DNA from: Actinomycetota bacterium
GTDB lineage: Bacteria > Actinomycetota > Actinomycetes > Actinomycetales > Microbacteriaceae
Length of the DNA stretch: 35,315 nt
Reading direction: 5' to 3'
NCBI GenBank assembly: GCA_009704945.1
Contig: WLDG01000012.1
Span: 1 to 35,315, forward strand
In this document: positions 8,040 through 16,175 of the stretch, in pieces
Position numbering within the stretch: the first letter of the stretch is position 1
Layout: every line of letters starts with the position of its first letter
The notes under the pieces: model-generated
The model's input: only the letters and a program-made list of their open reading frames with translations
Database searches by the model: none
What the model was told of the DNA's origin: nothing
Program-made: the position numbers and the translations under genes

Positions 8040-9064
8040 CAATCTTTAGTTTTTTCTAGATTTCTAATTAGCAGGGTTCTATAAATTCCAAACTCGGCGA
8101 GTAAGAGTAAGAAGAGTGCTGGCAAGAAGTCCGAAACAAACCAACCAAAGGTTAGATCGGAAAGTTTTGCAACATATTCGGACTGCGGCATTCCCTCGCG
8201 CCATTCCGGCCAGTAAAGCAGTGAATCCACCGCTTGGGCACCCAAGCTAAATGACATAAACAAAACGGCTACCCCGAAGACAATGGACAGAACAAAGTTC
8301 AAGCTAACCGCTGCAACTCCGCTTCTTCGCTCCCGAGGTGGCAGTGGTCTCGCCTGCTTAGCACTTGCAGCAAAGCGTGTGCCAAGAATAATTGAGGTTG
8401 CGATTATTACTTGAATCACCACCCAGATCCAGGTGTCTAGATCGGTCTTGGTGATGTCATAAACAATTAGACCAAAAATGATTGCAATCGCAGTTCCAAT
8501 GATTGGAGATGCATAGGCCAGGCCAACGGCTCGTTGGAGCTTGGCCAGGCTTTCATCTTTTTCAACATTCGGAATGTCTGGCGCATCCTTACGGAAAACA
8601 AATGCCCGCAGGATTACGAACACCACCAGGGCGGTGGCAAGAATGATTGGCAGATAAACGTTTAGAAAACGAATTAGTACTGGATCGTTGTTGGGGTCGT
8701 AGCTGTTCCAGGCACCCAGGAAGTTTCCAATCGCAAAAATAGATCCGGCTAACAGGCTGAGGATTACCCCAAGGTTATTGAAGCGGTGGCTGGCCCTGGC
8801 GAGTGAGGATTCATTTTTGCTTCTGATGGCAAGGGCCTTGAGAAGGGACTGGAGTGCGACCAGAGCAAATACCGTTATCCCCAGCAAGATGACATAGGTC
8901 TGCATTGCCACGTAGGGCTCTGGATAAATTGGCTGACCGTTGTTGTCGTAGGTGACTTGGGGATTTCTTATACCTATATAAATGGCTGCCATGAACGAGA
9001 ACCAGGTGAAGATCAGGGCAATCAGCGGAAATCTAATGGTGTTCTTTAGCTGAGTTAGTTCCAT
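8039..9064 (-). CDS. Eight-TM integral membrane protein of unknown function
   Basis: I do not recognise a family. The 341-residue product has about eight hydrophobic segments (near residues 12-32, 51-75, 97-117, 133-155, 177-200, 208-228, 247-272 and 300-325) joined by short loops, with Arg/Lys-rich stretches such as PPRERR and KALAIRSK that suggest cytoplasmic sides. There is no signal peptide and no soluble domain. The ATG at 9064 lies 7 bases after a TAGGCT -10 hexamer that overlaps the -10 of the divergent sugar kinase, so the transcript is probably leaderless. The stop codon is coupled to the HAD gene. Context suggests a membrane partner for, or a protein coregulated with, the HAD phosphatase; this is inference only. 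Confidence 0.85.
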   Translation of the reverse strand: MELTQLKNTIRFPLIALIFTWFSFMAAIYIGIRNPQVTYDNNGQPIYPEPYVAMQTYVILLGITVFALVALQSLLKALAIRSKNESSLARASHRFNNLGVILSLLAGSIFAIGNFLGAWNSYDPNNDPVLIRFLNVYLPIILATALVVFVILRAFVFRKDAPDIPNVEKDESLAKLQRAVGLAYASPIIGTAIAIIFGLIVYDITKTDLDTWIWVVIQVIIATSIILGTRFAASAKQARPLPPRERRSGVAAVSLNFVLSIVFGVAVLFMSFSLGAQAVDSLLYWPEWREGMPQSEYVAKLSDLTFGWFVSDFLPALFLLLLAEFGIYRTLLIRNLEKTKD

Positions 9065-9071
9065 ATTTATA

Positions 9072-9081
9072 AGCCTAGACT
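9072..9081. promoter_or_regulatory. Overlapping back-to-back -10 boxes (bidirectional promoter)
   Basis: Plus-strand TAGACT (9076-9081) is 6 bases from the kinase ATG at 9088. Minus-strand TAGGCT (9077-9072) is 7 bases from the ATG at 9064. The two hexamers share the central TA. Only 23 bases separate the two start codons, so any -35 contacts must lie inside coding sequence. Both spacings fit leaderless initiation. Confidence 0.7.
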
Positions 9082-9087
9082 TACCCC

Positions 9088-10050
9088 ATGATTGTGGTGA
9101 TTGGTGAGGCCCTGATCGACCTGATTAGCAAGGGCAACACAGGCAGCTATCAGGCTGTGGTGGGTGGTGCTAACGCCAATGTCGCCCTAGCCCTAGCCGT
9201 GAGGGGCGAAAAACAAGCTTTTTTAGGAAGAATCTCTTCCGATGGCTTTGGTAATCAAATTCGCAATCACCTTTCCTCTCATGGCGTAAATCTGGATTAC
9301 TCAATTGCTGCCAAGGAACAAACCACCCTGGCCGTTGCAACTATCGACGAAGCAGGCGGTGCTTCATACAGCTTCTACACCAAGGACACAGCTGACTGGG
9401 GTTGGACCAAAGACGAGCTCCCTAGCTTGCAAAAACTAAAGGAACTCAGCGTCAGCGCAATCCAATACGGCTGCCTGGGAATGGCAATTAGTCCTGGCAA
9501 CAAAGTTATTGAAGCTTGGCTAGAAGAAATCAATAAAGCAAGTTCAATCACGCTCTCGCATGATCTAAACATTCGACCAGCGCTTGGCTTTGAAAGAGAG
9601 ACTGAGCGACGACGAGTAGAAAAACTGAATCAGATTAGCCACATCATCAAGGCCTCGGATGCAGATATCGAGTGGCTTTACAACCTGCCGGCCGGTGCTG
9701 ACCTAGATGGAATTGTAAGTGGCTGGTCAAAGGGCAAGTTGGTCATCATTACGCGCGGTGGTGACGGAGTCAGTCTCTATCGCAATCAGCAAAGAATTGA
9801 TGTTAAAGGATTTTCTGTTCAACTGATTGACACAGTTGGAGCAGGTGACACCTTTGTTTCAACTTTCTTGGCTGAGCTGAGCCAAGCCGGCGCGCTTGGA
9901 GAAAACCCACTAGAAAAACTCTTGGCCATTTCAGAAGATGACCTGATTGGATTTGCAACGGTTGCCAATGCTGCTGCTGCGCTAGTTTGCGAAAGAACTG
10001 GCTGCCAGCCACCAACTAGACAAGAGATTCTTGAAAAGCTTCGGGGCTAA
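9088..10050 (+). CDS. PfkB/ribokinase-family sugar kinase, fructokinase-like
   Basis: The 320-residue product has the PfkB fold: an N-terminal VVIGEALIDL strand-helix, the sugar-binding GGANANVALAL motif near 27-37, FLGRISSDGFG, and the C-terminal signature DTVGAGDTF at 248-256, with D254 as catalytic base and GAG as anion hole. It phosphorylates a sugar with ATP in the cytoplasm. Overall layout is most like fructokinases, but fructose versus another hexose or nucleoside cannot be fixed. The ATG lies 6 bases after TAGACT with no ribosome-binding site, suggesting a leaderless mRNA. It is divergent from the 8-TM/HAD unit and its last 35 bases overlap the end of the convergent histidine kinase gene. 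Confidence 0.92.
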   Translation: MIVVIGEALIDLISKGNTGSYQAVVGGANANVALALAVRGEKQAFLGRISSDGFGNQIRNHLSSHGVNLDYSIAAKEQTTLAVATIDEAGGASYSFYTKDTADWGWTKDELPSLQKLKELSVSAIQYGCLGMAISPGNKVIEAWLEEINKASSITLSHDLNIRPALGFERETERRRVEKLNQISHIIKASDADIEWLYNLPAGADLDGIVSGWSKGKLVIITRGGDGVSLYRNQQRIDVKGFSVQLIDTVGAGDTFVSTFLAELSQAGALGENPLEKLLAISEDDLIGFATVANAAAALVCERTGCQPPTRQEILEKLRG

Positions 10051-11773
10051 GCGCTAGTTCTGCTTGCAACACAACCAGCTTCCCCTGCTGTTGAAGCTCT
10101 CTGGTCAAGCAAAGCTGATCCATCAGCTCAGATCCCAGAGCACGCTGTTGCGGGTCAAAAATAGATCCATTGTTTGAAATTGATAACGAAAGAGAAGATT
10201 TACCTAGTTGAATGTCAATAGTGATCTGACTTGCTGCTCCGTGTTTGACCGCATTAGTGACCGACTCGCGAATGACTTCAAACACACACCTCGCTAGACC
10301 TAAATCATTTTCCAGTGTTGTGCTGGCTGAATCGAAAATGTTCCAGCTAATTTCGGCAGTTCCCTCCCAAAGATCTTGCAGTTCGGCGAGCAGAGACTTG
10401 AACTCTTGACCGGCTAAGTACTCCTGATTTTCAATTCGACTTAGAGCTTTTCGCACTTGGGCCAGCACTTGACTGATCTCGGCGAGGTTCACATCCTGCA
10501 TTCGAGCAAGCTTCATTGCTAATGCTTGCAGAGTGGCCTGCACGGAACCATGCAATTCCATGGCGAGAGCCTTTTGACCGAGCCAAAGTTGCTGGCGCAA
10601 TCTTGAGTTCACAATTTTTTGCTGAGCGGTTACATCTACTAACTCATCCAGGCTCTGCTGCCAACCCGCCATGAAGATTCCGTAAACCAAATTGGCAGAC
10701 TTAACTACCAACACCAAGGAGATGGTTTGAAAGGCGAATAGATCTGTTCTAGCTAAACCAGCAGTTATTACAAGGTTGCTGCCAATCATGCTGCCTGCAA
10801 GTCCGAAAACCGTTGAGATGATTAATGCCCTCACCACCGGCAGGGATTGCTTGCGATAGATTTTCTTCTCTAACCAGAACATTGCAATCACCGGCACTGC
10901 GCCAAGGGAAACAATCTGCATACCAATGGTCAACGAAGAAATGGCGATCTGAGAGTTGAACCCGAGCACCAAAAGAATTCCTAGATAAAGCCATCCTGGT
11001 TGAACTTCCGACAAGTTCACTCGGCTGGGCCACTTGATTTGCTTGCCCAAACCATTGCTTGGAAGTCCAACCCCCTGACGTGTTTCTGAAACGGTTGCCG
11101 AGAGTTCATGTGAAAGAGGCCTAACCACGTCGTTGTTAATCGACTGCATTGTGAGCAAGGCGTCTTGCAGCTTGCCGGGTTCATCCGCTGTTTCGAGCTT
11201 TTTCTGAAGCTCCCACATCGGAGCAGACAACAGGTCTTTTACTCGGTTTCTCTGCTGCTGATTAACCAGTTGCAGGTCTGATTCGTAGGACGCTCTCGAC
11301 TGGCTCAGCTTTGCAAGCTCCGCTGCCAATCTGCGAGCTTCTGCTCTGAAGCTAAGAAACGAAGTCACGAGCGCATTCCCAAGCAAATATGCAGTCACCA
11401 CAAACAGTGGAGCGCTAATCAAACGATAAGCCAGCTCACCCTCAGGAATGAGCCCTGTTATGAATCCGACTTCAAATACAGCAAGGCCTCTCATGACTCC
11501 CGCGGCTAACAAAACTAGTACTAACGCAACAGACCGCTGGTTCGTTGATTCGATGCTTTTCGTAAAGTTTTTGCCTAGCTCAATAACGCCAACTGTCACC
11601 GCGTAGCCAACTAGAAACACCACGAACCAGGAGGCAAAGTTACCGCCCAGCCGATCAATGTCAAAAAACCCTAGAGCCAAAATTGCTAGAGCAAAAAAGA
11701 CAACATGGTTTTGCCAACTAAGTCCGTAGGGACTCGCTAGAAGGTTGAATGGATTGAGTCGCCTAATTTGCAA
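10016..11773 (-). CDS. Membrane sensor histidine kinase, atypical, with two 4-TM modules
   Basis: The 585-residue product has about four TM segments (25-140), a cytoplasmic helical stretch (150-235), about four more TM segments (258-370), then a HisKA_3-like dimerisation helix pair (385-450) and an HATPase domain (about 485-580). The candidate phospho-His is H408 in ELHGSVQ; the acidic residue that normally follows His in this class is Gly. The N-box is intact (E503..N507-AVKHG), but the G1 box reads SNNG (533-536) in place of a D.G motif and G2 is poorly kept. The 176-196 segment (VKDLLSAP...) resembles a second DHp in which Leu replaces His. The start is a TTG at 11773, 1 base after the response regulator stop, with no clear ribosome-binding site. 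It pairs with the regulator upstream; the signal sensed is unknown. Confidence 0.82.
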   Translation of the reverse strand: MQIRRLNPFNLLASPYGLSWQNHVVFFALAILALGFFDIDRLGGNFASWFVVFLVGYAVTVGVIELGKNFTKSIESTNQRSVALVLVLLAAGVMRGLAVFEVGFITGLIPEGELAYRLISAPLFVVTAYLLGNALVTSFLSFRAEARRLAAELAKLSQSRASYESDLQLVNQQQRNRVKDLLSAPMWELQKKLETADEPGKLQDALLTMQSINNDVVRPLSHELSATVSETRQGVGLPSNGLGKQIKWPSRVNLSEVQPGWLYLGILLVLGFNSQIAISSLTIGMQIVSLGAVPVIAMFWLEKKIYRKQSLPVVRALIISTVFGLAGSMIGSNLVITAGLARTDLFAFQTISLVLVVKSANLVYGIFMAGWQQSLDELVDVTAQQKIVNSRLRQQLWLGQKALAMELHGSVQATLQALAMKLARMQDVNLAEISQVLAQVRKALSRIENQEYLAGQEFKSLLAELQDLWEGTAEISWNIFDSASTTLENDLGLARCVFEVIRESVTNAVKHGAASQITIDIQLGKSSLSLSISNNGSIFDPQQRALGSELMDQLCLTRELQQQGKLVVLQAELALSPEAFQESLV

Positions 11774-11778
11774 ATTAG
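11763..11778. repeat. 16-bp perfect palindrome at the regulator/kinase junction
   Basis: CTAATTTGCAAATTAG spans the stop codon of the response regulator and the TTG start of the kinase. It could be a weak RNA hairpin or a DNA site. About 0.5 such palindromes are expected by chance in a window this size. Confidence 0.5.
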
Positions 11779-12425
11779 TTGGCTCTCAAATTGTGATACA
11801 TAGCAACTGCTTCAACTCTGGGGTTGCTACTAGAAGGATCCAGTCCGAGCGCCTGGAATATTCTTGTAAGCATCGCCTCCACTGCACGAACACTGGTTCC
11901 GCGAAGCGTTGCAATTTGTTGGTTAGTTTTACCCTCTGCTACCAGTTTCAATGTTGAGAGTTGTCGCTGGGACAGCTGAGCGAGTGGTCTGTTGGAAGCA
12001 AGGTCATGGCGATAATCTTTGGTGACTTTGTCTTTCAAAACTGCTTCGATTGCTTCAATCAATTCCGATCCAGAATTGATTGCAGACTTTCTTATGTAAG
12101 CCTGGTTCTTTAGAACAGCCTTGGAATCTTTTCCGGTGAATCTCGGGTCTGGCAGGTTAGTTAGAAAAACCACTCCGATGTCTGGTCGCTGTCTCGCGAT
12201 GACTTCTGCTAGATCGAGTCCAGTTGGGCCAGGACCAAGTTCGATATCTACCAACATGGCGTCCGGATCCGCGGTTTTCACTGCACGCTTGGCATCAGCC
12301 GCATTGGCGGCAGTAGTTACCTGAAAACCAAGGGATTCGATGGTTCGCGCTAACAGATCTCTGAGCAGGTGCTCATCTTCCACCACCAGAATGTGGCGGG
12401 CGTATTTGGTAGCGGTCTTGCTCAT
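11775..12425 (-). CDS. LuxR/NarL-type DNA-binding response regulator
   Basis: The 216-residue product has a receiver domain (about 11-125) with acidic pocket E16/D17, phospho-acceptor D60 (LVDIEL), T89 and K113, so it should accept phosphate normally. A C-terminal four-helix HTH (about 150-210) carries the LuxR-type signature LSQRQLSTLKLVAEGKTNQQIA. I chose the ATG at 12425; a TTG 13 codons upstream at 12464 also opens the frame but falls inside the predicted -10 region. An AGGA lies about 13 bases before the ATG, which is long. It is the first gene of a two-gene operon with the histidine kinase. A palindrome overlaps its promoter, so autoregulation is plausible. Confidence 0.92.
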   Translation of the reverse strand: MSKTATKYARHILVVEDEHLLRDLLARTIESLGFQVTTAANAADAKRAVKTADPDAMLVDIELGPGPTGLDLAEVIARQRPDIGVVFLTNLPDPRFTGKDSKAVLKNQAYIRKSAINSGSELIEAIEAVLKDKVTKDYRHDLASNRPLAQLSQRQLSTLKLVAEGKTNQQIATLRGTSVRAVEAMLTRIFQALGLDPSSSNPRVEAVAMYHNLRAN

Positions 12426-12463
12426 GGGTACAGCTTTGTCCTGTCTATTCGAAGGATTATTCA

Positions 12464-12481
12464 ATTCTACGGTTAACCGTA
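12464..12481 (-). promoter_or_regulatory. -10 box overlapped by a 14-bp palindromic operator candidate
   Basis: TACGGTTAACCGTA (12468-12481) is a perfect palindrome. Its last two minus-strand bases begin TAGAAT (12469-12464), a good -10 for the two-component operon, predicting a start near 12457. It lies in the 115-bp gap shared with the divergent nuclease gene, so a bound regulator could affect both. About two perfect 14-bp palindromes are expected by chance in the window; the promoter position is what makes this one notable. Confidence 0.5.
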
Positions 12482-12540
12482 TGTCCAGTTTTCCACAGTC
12501 CTAGCGGCTTAAAGTCGGCCCAGCGTGGCAAGGTTTAGGT

Positions 12541-14127
12541 GTGAAACGCAAAGGTCCTTCATTTAGCTTCGATTCCCGCGACCTTATGCGCTCTAAATGC
12601 GAACACTGCACTCGGCTGGCCGTTGCTCGAGAGCTGCCCGTCCCATCACTGGCTGAACTCCTAGCCCAGTTCTATGAAAAACCTGAAAACATCGCAATTC
12701 GCTATGGAATGAGGTTCGAGGAAAAGCTTGAGCAGGAGCTGCTTCAGTCGCTTGGGGATCAGGTTGCTCAACCGGTTGAAAGAACTATGGAAGCAACCAT
12801 CGAGCTCATGAACGCTGGCATGCCTGTTATTTATCAGGGTGTTCTTAGAGGTGGTTCTGGAGCATTGGAGTTTTCCGGAAGACCCGACTTTCTTTTGAGG
12901 AGCGATTGGCGATTTGAATTTACCGACCGAGGATTCACCGCCAAACAAATTGATGGTTGGTCAGGTGGCTACACAGCCTGGGATGCCAAGCTCTCCTCAA
13001 CTGCCAAACCCGAATATCAAATGCAGGTTGGTCTCTATGTGGATGTTCTAAAGCAACTCGAATTAGCAGCTGATCACAATCATGGTTTGATTCTTGGTTC
13101 AAGTGAGCTGGCGACTTTTGATGCTGATGTGTTGATTGCTCAGATGATTGAAGTGAGAAACCCATTTATCAAATCCGTTCTGCAACTTGCAGATGAAGCT
13201 CCCCAGCGCATTGAAGATATTGGCTCGCTGGTTTGCGATGCATCAAGCTACTGCGAGATTTGCGAGTATCCAAAGCTCTGCCAGCACATGCGAAACGAAA
13301 CCAATCATTTACAACTAGTAGCAGGCATAACAAGAGCAAACATAGAGTCTCTAAGCAGATCAGGCATTAAAACAGTTAAGCAACTATCAGAGTTTGACTC
13401 AGCCACCGACAAGCTATCTAAAGCACAGGTCGAAAAACTTGCTCTGCAAGCCAGGCTGCAACAGAGCATGTATGAAACTGGTAAAAGCACATTTGTAATA
13501 GTCAATCCTGAAGAACTTGCGAAACTGCCGCCCGAAAGTCCTGGCGACATCTTTTTCGACTTGGAGGGCTTTACCTTTTATAAAGAGCCTGGTGGTTTGG
13601 AATATCTGTTTGGTTTCACAACCATCGATTCAGCTGAAGAGTTTCACTTCTCCTGGGCAGACAACAGAATCGAAGAGAGACAGTCTTTCGATAAGTTCAT
13701 GCATGATCTGCTCAACAGGGTCCAACGCTTTCCAGAGATGAAGATTTACCACTACGCCGCCTATGAGCAAGTAGCTCTCAAGCGCCTCGCTGAGCGCTAC
13801 CAGATCTACCAAACAGCAGTAGAAGAACTAATTGCGGGCGAGTACTTTGTCGACCTATATAAAGTGGTCAAAAACTCACTGATGATTTCTCAAGAGAGCT
13901 ACTCCATCAAGAGCCTGGAAAACTACTACAGCTTTAAGCGGGCGTCCGATGTGAAAGAGGCTAAGGGCTCCATGGATTACTACGACCACTACCTGAGTGC
14001 TTTAGCTGAAGATCCGGCGAGCGCCGAAAAGCTAAAGCGCCAGGTGATTGCTTACAACCAAGATGATTGCGCAAGCACACTGGCGCTTAGCCGTTGGCTT
14101 AGGTCTTTAGTAGATAGAAACGTCTAG
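12541..14127 (+). CDS. TM0106-type RecB/Cas4-like nuclease with RNase H-like domain
   Basis: The 528-residue product combines two nuclease folds. The N-terminal half is RecB/Cas4-like: D116 (GRPDF), D148-A-K150, Q162 and Y166 fit the PD-(D/E)XK active site, and C20 with C238, C241 and C247 (CX2CX5C) fit the Fe-S cluster of Cas4/AddB-type nucleases. A helix-hairpin-helix-like stretch follows (about 262-285). The C-terminal part (about 330-525) is an RNase H-like exonuclease domain with D340-L-E342, YHYAAYE, D438 and NQDD (506-509). Relatives are annotated as TM0106-family putative nucleases; some carry an added superfamily-1 helicase, absent here. A role in DNA repair or processing is likely but not demonstrated. 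The GTG start has AAGG 7 bases upstream. Its last 21 bases overlap rplA. Confidence 0.85.
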   Translation: MKRKGPSFSFDSRDLMRSKCEHCTRLAVARELPVPSLAELLAQFYEKPENIAIRYGMRFEEKLEQELLQSLGDQVAQPVERTMEATIELMNAGMPVIYQGVLRGGSGALEFSGRPDFLLRSDWRFEFTDRGFTAKQIDGWSGGYTAWDAKLSSTAKPEYQMQVGLYVDVLKQLELAADHNHGLILGSSELATFDADVLIAQMIEVRNPFIKSVLQLADEAPQRIEDIGSLVCDASSYCEICEYPKLCQHMRNETNHLQLVAGITRANIESLSRSGIKTVKQLSEFDSATDKLSKAQVEKLALQARLQQSMYETGKSTFVIVNPEELAKLPPESPGDIFFDLEGFTFYKEPGGLEYLFGFTTIDSAEEFHFSWADNRIEERQSFDKFMHDLLNRVQRFPEMKIYHYAAYEQVALKRLAERYQIYQTAVEELIAGEYFVDLYKVVKNSLMISQESYSIKSLENYYSFKRASDVKEAKGSMDYYDHYLSALAEDPASAEKLKRQVIAYNQDDCASTLALSRWLRSLVDRNV

Positions 14128-14796
14128 TGGAATACCAGGACCGAAAGTTGTAGAAACTGCACCCTTCTGGATGTACTTTCCCTTTGCGGTTGATGGCTTC
14201 AGACGAACTACTTCTTCCATTGCAGTGGTTAGGTTCTCGGTCAGCTTGTCAGCTGAGAAGTGAGCCTTACCAATGATGAAGTGGAGGTTTGACTGCTTAT
14301 CAATGCGGAACTCAATACGTCCACCCTTGATGTCAGTCACTGCCTTAGCGGTGTCCATGGTGACGGTTCCGGTCTTTGGGTTTGGCATTAGGTTGCGAGG
14401 ACCTAGCACCTTTCCAAGCTTTCCGACTTTACCCATCAGATCAGGAGTTGCCACCGCTGCATCGAAGTCGGTCCAACCGGCTTCAACCTTGGCGATTAGT
14501 TCGTCGCTGCCAACCTCATCGGCACCAGCTGCTCGAGCTGCGTCTGCTGCGGCACCATTTGCAAACACAATAACGCGAGCGGTTTTTCCGGTTCCGTGTG
14601 GCAGAGATACTGTGCCACGGATCATTTGGTCGGCTTTCTTAGGGTCGACACCAAGCTTTAGAGCAACCTCAATAGTTGAGTTGGTCTTCTTGCCGGCTGT
14701 CTCAATTGCCAGGGCTGCTGCTTCGGCTACTGAGTAGAAGCGACCCGCTTCTAGTTTGTTGACGGCCTCTTGATAGGCCTTTGAGCGCTTTGACAT
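14107..14796 (-). CDS. rplA: 50S ribosomal protein L1
   Basis: The 229-residue product is L1, of normal length, with the N-terminal [11 protein letters not shown] segment, [42 protein letters not shown] and a final lobe ending in [12 protein letters not shown]. It binds 23S rRNA at the mobile L1 stalk and in many bacteria represses its own operon at the mRNA level. The ATG at 14796 has AAGGA about 9 bases upstream. It follows rplK by 70 bases containing a strong hairpin. The 3' end overlaps the convergent nuclease gene by 21 bases with no terminator between them. Confidence 0.98.
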   Translation of the reverse strand: MSKRSKAYQEAVNKLEAGRFYSVAEAAALAIETAGKKTNSTIEVALKLGVDPKKADQMIRGTVSLPHGTGKTARVIVFANGAAADAARAAGADEVGSDELIAKVEAGWTDFDAAVATPDLMGKVGKLGKVLGPRNLMPNPKTGTVTMDTAKAVTDIKGGRIEFRIDKQSNLHFIIGKAHFSADKLTENLTTAMEEVVRLKPSTAKGKYIQKGAVSTTFGPGIPLDVSIY

Positions 14797-14822
14797 CGCT
14801 GCTTTTCCTTTCGGTCACAGTC

Positions 14823-14853
14823 CGTGGTTGCTGGGGAAGCGACCCCACCCACG
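14823..14853 (-). promoter_or_regulatory. Intercistronic hairpin between rplK and rplA
   Basis: In the 70-base gap, CGTGG (minus strand 14853-14849) can pair with CCACG (14827-14823), enclosing GGGG (14846-14843) / CCCC (14836-14833). No T-run follows, so it is not a terminator. An L1-binding autoregulatory site or a processing element is possible (inference). Confidence 0.4.
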
Positions 14854-14866
14854 AGCTATTTAGTTG

Positions 14867-15301
14867 TTAGTTCTTTTCTACGGTGATGCCCATTGAGCGA
14901 GCGGTGCCCGCGATGATGTGGGCGGCTGCTTGTAGGTCATTTGCATTTAGGTCAGACATCTTCGCTTCTGCAATTGACTCAACTTGCTGCCAGGACAGCT
15001 TTGCCACCTTGTCGGTGTGAGGAGTTGCGCTCCCCTTCTTAACTCCCGCTGCCTTCTTGATTAGCTCAGATGCAGGTGGGGTCTTTAGAACAAAGGTGAA
15101 TGATCTGTCTTCATAAACGGTGATCTCCACTGGTACAACGTTGCCTCGCTGGTCGGCGGTGGCGTTGTTGTAGGCGGTGCAGAACTCCATGATGTTTACA
15201 CCATGCTGACCTAGTGCAGGACCAATAGGAGGTGCTGGGTTAGCAGCGCCTGCCTGGATCTGCAATTTGATCAGACCGGTGACTTTCTTCTTGGGTGCCA
15301 T
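14867..15301 (-). CDS. rplK: 50S ribosomal protein L11
   Basis: The 144-residue product is L11: the N-terminal domain has [31 protein letters not shown] with the conserved Pro-rich loop, and the C-terminal RNA-binding domain has [14 protein letters not shown] and ends in [19 protein letters not shown]11 binds the GTPase-associated region of 23S rRNA. The ATG at 15301 has AAGGAAAG and AAGG just upstream. It lies 14 bases after nusG in the secE-nusG-rplK-rplA order conserved across bacteria. Confidence 0.98.
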   Translation of the reverse strand: MAPKKKVTGLIKLQIQAGAANPAPPIGPALGQHGVNIMEFCTAYNNATADQRGNVVPVEITVYEDRSFTFVLKTPPASELIKKAAGVKKGSATPHTDKVAKLSWQQVESIAEAKMSDLNANDLQAAAHIIAGTARSMGITVEKN

Positions 15302-15315
15302 TTCCTTTTCTTTCC

Positions 15316-16164
15316 TTAGTTCAGTGGTCCGACTTGGTCAAAAGACAGTTCCACTGGTGTTTCTCGCTCGAAGAGCGAAACCAATACGGTGACCTTGCCA
15401 GACTCTGGCTTGATCTCCGAGATAGTGCCGGGCAGTCCTGCGAAGGAGCCATCCTTGATCAGGATGCTCTCGCCAACTGCGAAGTCGATCTTGACTGGAA
15501 TCGACTTGGCTTTTGCTCCGCCACTGGACTTTGCACCAGCTTTAACCTGGGCAACCTCTTCGCTCTCTTGCGGAGTGAATAGCGGCTTGAGCATTTCAAA
15601 AGCTTCGTTTGGTCTAAGCGGAGTTGGGTTCTGGGAGTTTCCAACGAAACCGGTAACTGCTGGGGTGTGACGGACAAGTGCCCAGCTGTCTTCGGTTAGA
15701 TCCATGCGAACTAGCACGTAACCAGGAATACGAACCTTGGTCACTAGCTTGCGCTGACCGTTCTTGATCTCAATGCTTTCTTCCATCGGCACTTCGATCT
15801 GGTAAACCTCGTCGCCACCAGCTAGTGACTGCTTACGTACTTCAATGTTCTGCTTCACTCTGCGCTCGTAACCGGCGTAGGAGTGTACGACGTACCACTT
15901 ACCTGGCTGCTTGCGAAGTTCTTCGCGGAAGGTGCGGTAAGGGTCATCAGAAACTTCTGCTTCTGCAGCTGGAGCAGCTTCTGCTACTTCCTCGCGCGTT
16001 ACTTCTGCTACTTCTTCAACCTGGTAGCCATCAAGTTCGTTAATCGCTTCTTCTTCTGCTGAGGCTAGGTCAACAGCGTCCAGGTCAACGTTCTCGTCAA
16101 CCGCAGGCTCTGCGATCTCTAGTGGCTCACCAGCGGGAGCGTCACTGAAATTTAGTTCTGACAC
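15316..16164 (-). CDS. nusG: Transcription termination/antitermination factor NusG
   Basis: The 282-residue product is NusG with a long acidic extension. Residues 1-85 are rich in Glu, Asp and Ala. The NGN domain begins at [19 protein letters not shown] and includes [13 protein letters not shown] and [10 protein letters not shown]; a Gly/Ala/Lys linker follows; the C-terminal KOW domain has [19 protein letters not shown]. NusG binds RNA polymerase and links it to Rho or the ribosome. The GTG at 16164 has GAGGT 6 bases upstream. It is 11 bases after secE. Acidic N-terminal tails are common in actinobacterial NusG; E. coli NusG (about 180 residues) lacks one. Confidence 0.97.
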   Translation of the reverse strand: MSELNFSDAPAGEPLEIAEPAVDENVDLDAVDLASAEEEAINELDGYQVEEVAEVTREEVAEAAPAAEAEVSDDPYRTFREELRKQPGKWYVVHSYAGYERRVKQNIEVRKQSLAGGDEVYQIEVPMEESIEIKNGQRKLVTKVRIPGYVLVRMDLTEDSWALVRHTPAVTGFVGNSQNPTPLRPNEAFEMLKPLFTPQESEEVAQVKAGAKSSGGAKAKSIPVKIDFAVGESILIKDGSFAGLPGTISEIKPESGKVTVLVSLFERETPVELSFDQVGPLN

Positions 16165-16175
16165 CTATTACCTCT

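Noticed and set aside
12489-12497. DnaA-box-like TTTTCCACA near the two-component/nuclease gap
   Set aside because: A single match; about two such matches are expected by chance in a window of this size, and no origin genes are nearby.
15295-15670. Two plus-strand frames of about 95 codons opposite nusG
   Set aside because: Shadows of nusG; no start signals and no recognisable protein features.
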